From Betaproteobacteria bacterium UBA2293 (GTDB lineage: Bacteria; Pseudomonadota; Gammaproteobacteria; Burkholderiales; Rhodocyclaceae): DNA of 5,884 bases. The notes below the pieces were generated by a model. It was not told where the DNA came from. It saw nothing but the letters and a program-made list of their open reading frames with translations, and did not search any database. The stretch lies in assembly GCA_002345845.1 (NCBI GenBank), contig DDWF01000177.1, positions 1 through 5,884 of the forward strand, given 5' to 3'. The position numbers were made by a program, and so were the translations under genes. Below are positions 4,958 through 5,884 of this stretch, one piece after another. Position 1 is the first letter of the stretch, and each line of letters opens with the position of its first letter.

Positions 4958-5884
<927 letters not shown>

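Overview
This window is the replication-origin neighbourhood of a GC-rich betaproteobacterial chromosome. Gene order is yidC-yidD-rnpA-rpmH on the minus strand, diverging from dnaA-dnaN-gyrB on the plus strand. There is no recF between dnaN and gyrB, and the DnaA, DnaN and YidC sequences read as betaproteobacterial. I would guess Rhodocyclales (Dechloromonas/Azonexus-like), but this rests on recalled resemblance, not on a search.

Layout. Positions 1-1186 hold the N-terminal 395 codons of yidC, running off the left edge. yidD (1218-1427) overlaps the end of rnpA by four bases. rnpA (1424-1795) begins at a GTG 17 bases after rpmH (1813-1947). The 234-base gap 1948-2181 holds a near-consensus rpmH promoter, an inverted pair of DnaA boxes, a probable dnaA promoter whose -35 lies under the perfect box, and an AT-rich leader. 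dnaA fills 2182-3567. The 210-base gap 3568-3777 holds a cluster of DnaA boxes followed by AT-rich DNA, and is the best candidate for the unwinding part of oriC. dnaN (3778-4884) is followed by a hairpin terminator and a ParB-binding parS-like site. gyrB starts at 4958 and runs off the right edge after 309 codons.

How it fits together. DnaA binds its boxes, opens the origin and helps load helicase. DnaN is the sliding clamp, and GyrB powers removal of supercoils ahead of the forks. The parS-like site would mark the origin for segregation by ParB. The left arm makes ribosomal protein L34, the RNase P protein, and the YidD/YidC membrane-insertion factors, a linkage conserved across bacteria.

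All genes are core housekeeping genes, with no mobile element, CRISPR array or accessory system, and I see no undescribed multi-gene system. The interest is in compact non-coding signals: a perfect terminator-like inverted repeat inside rnpA, a parS-like site sitting on the gyrB ribosome-binding region, and box-bearing intergenic regions on both sides of dnaA.
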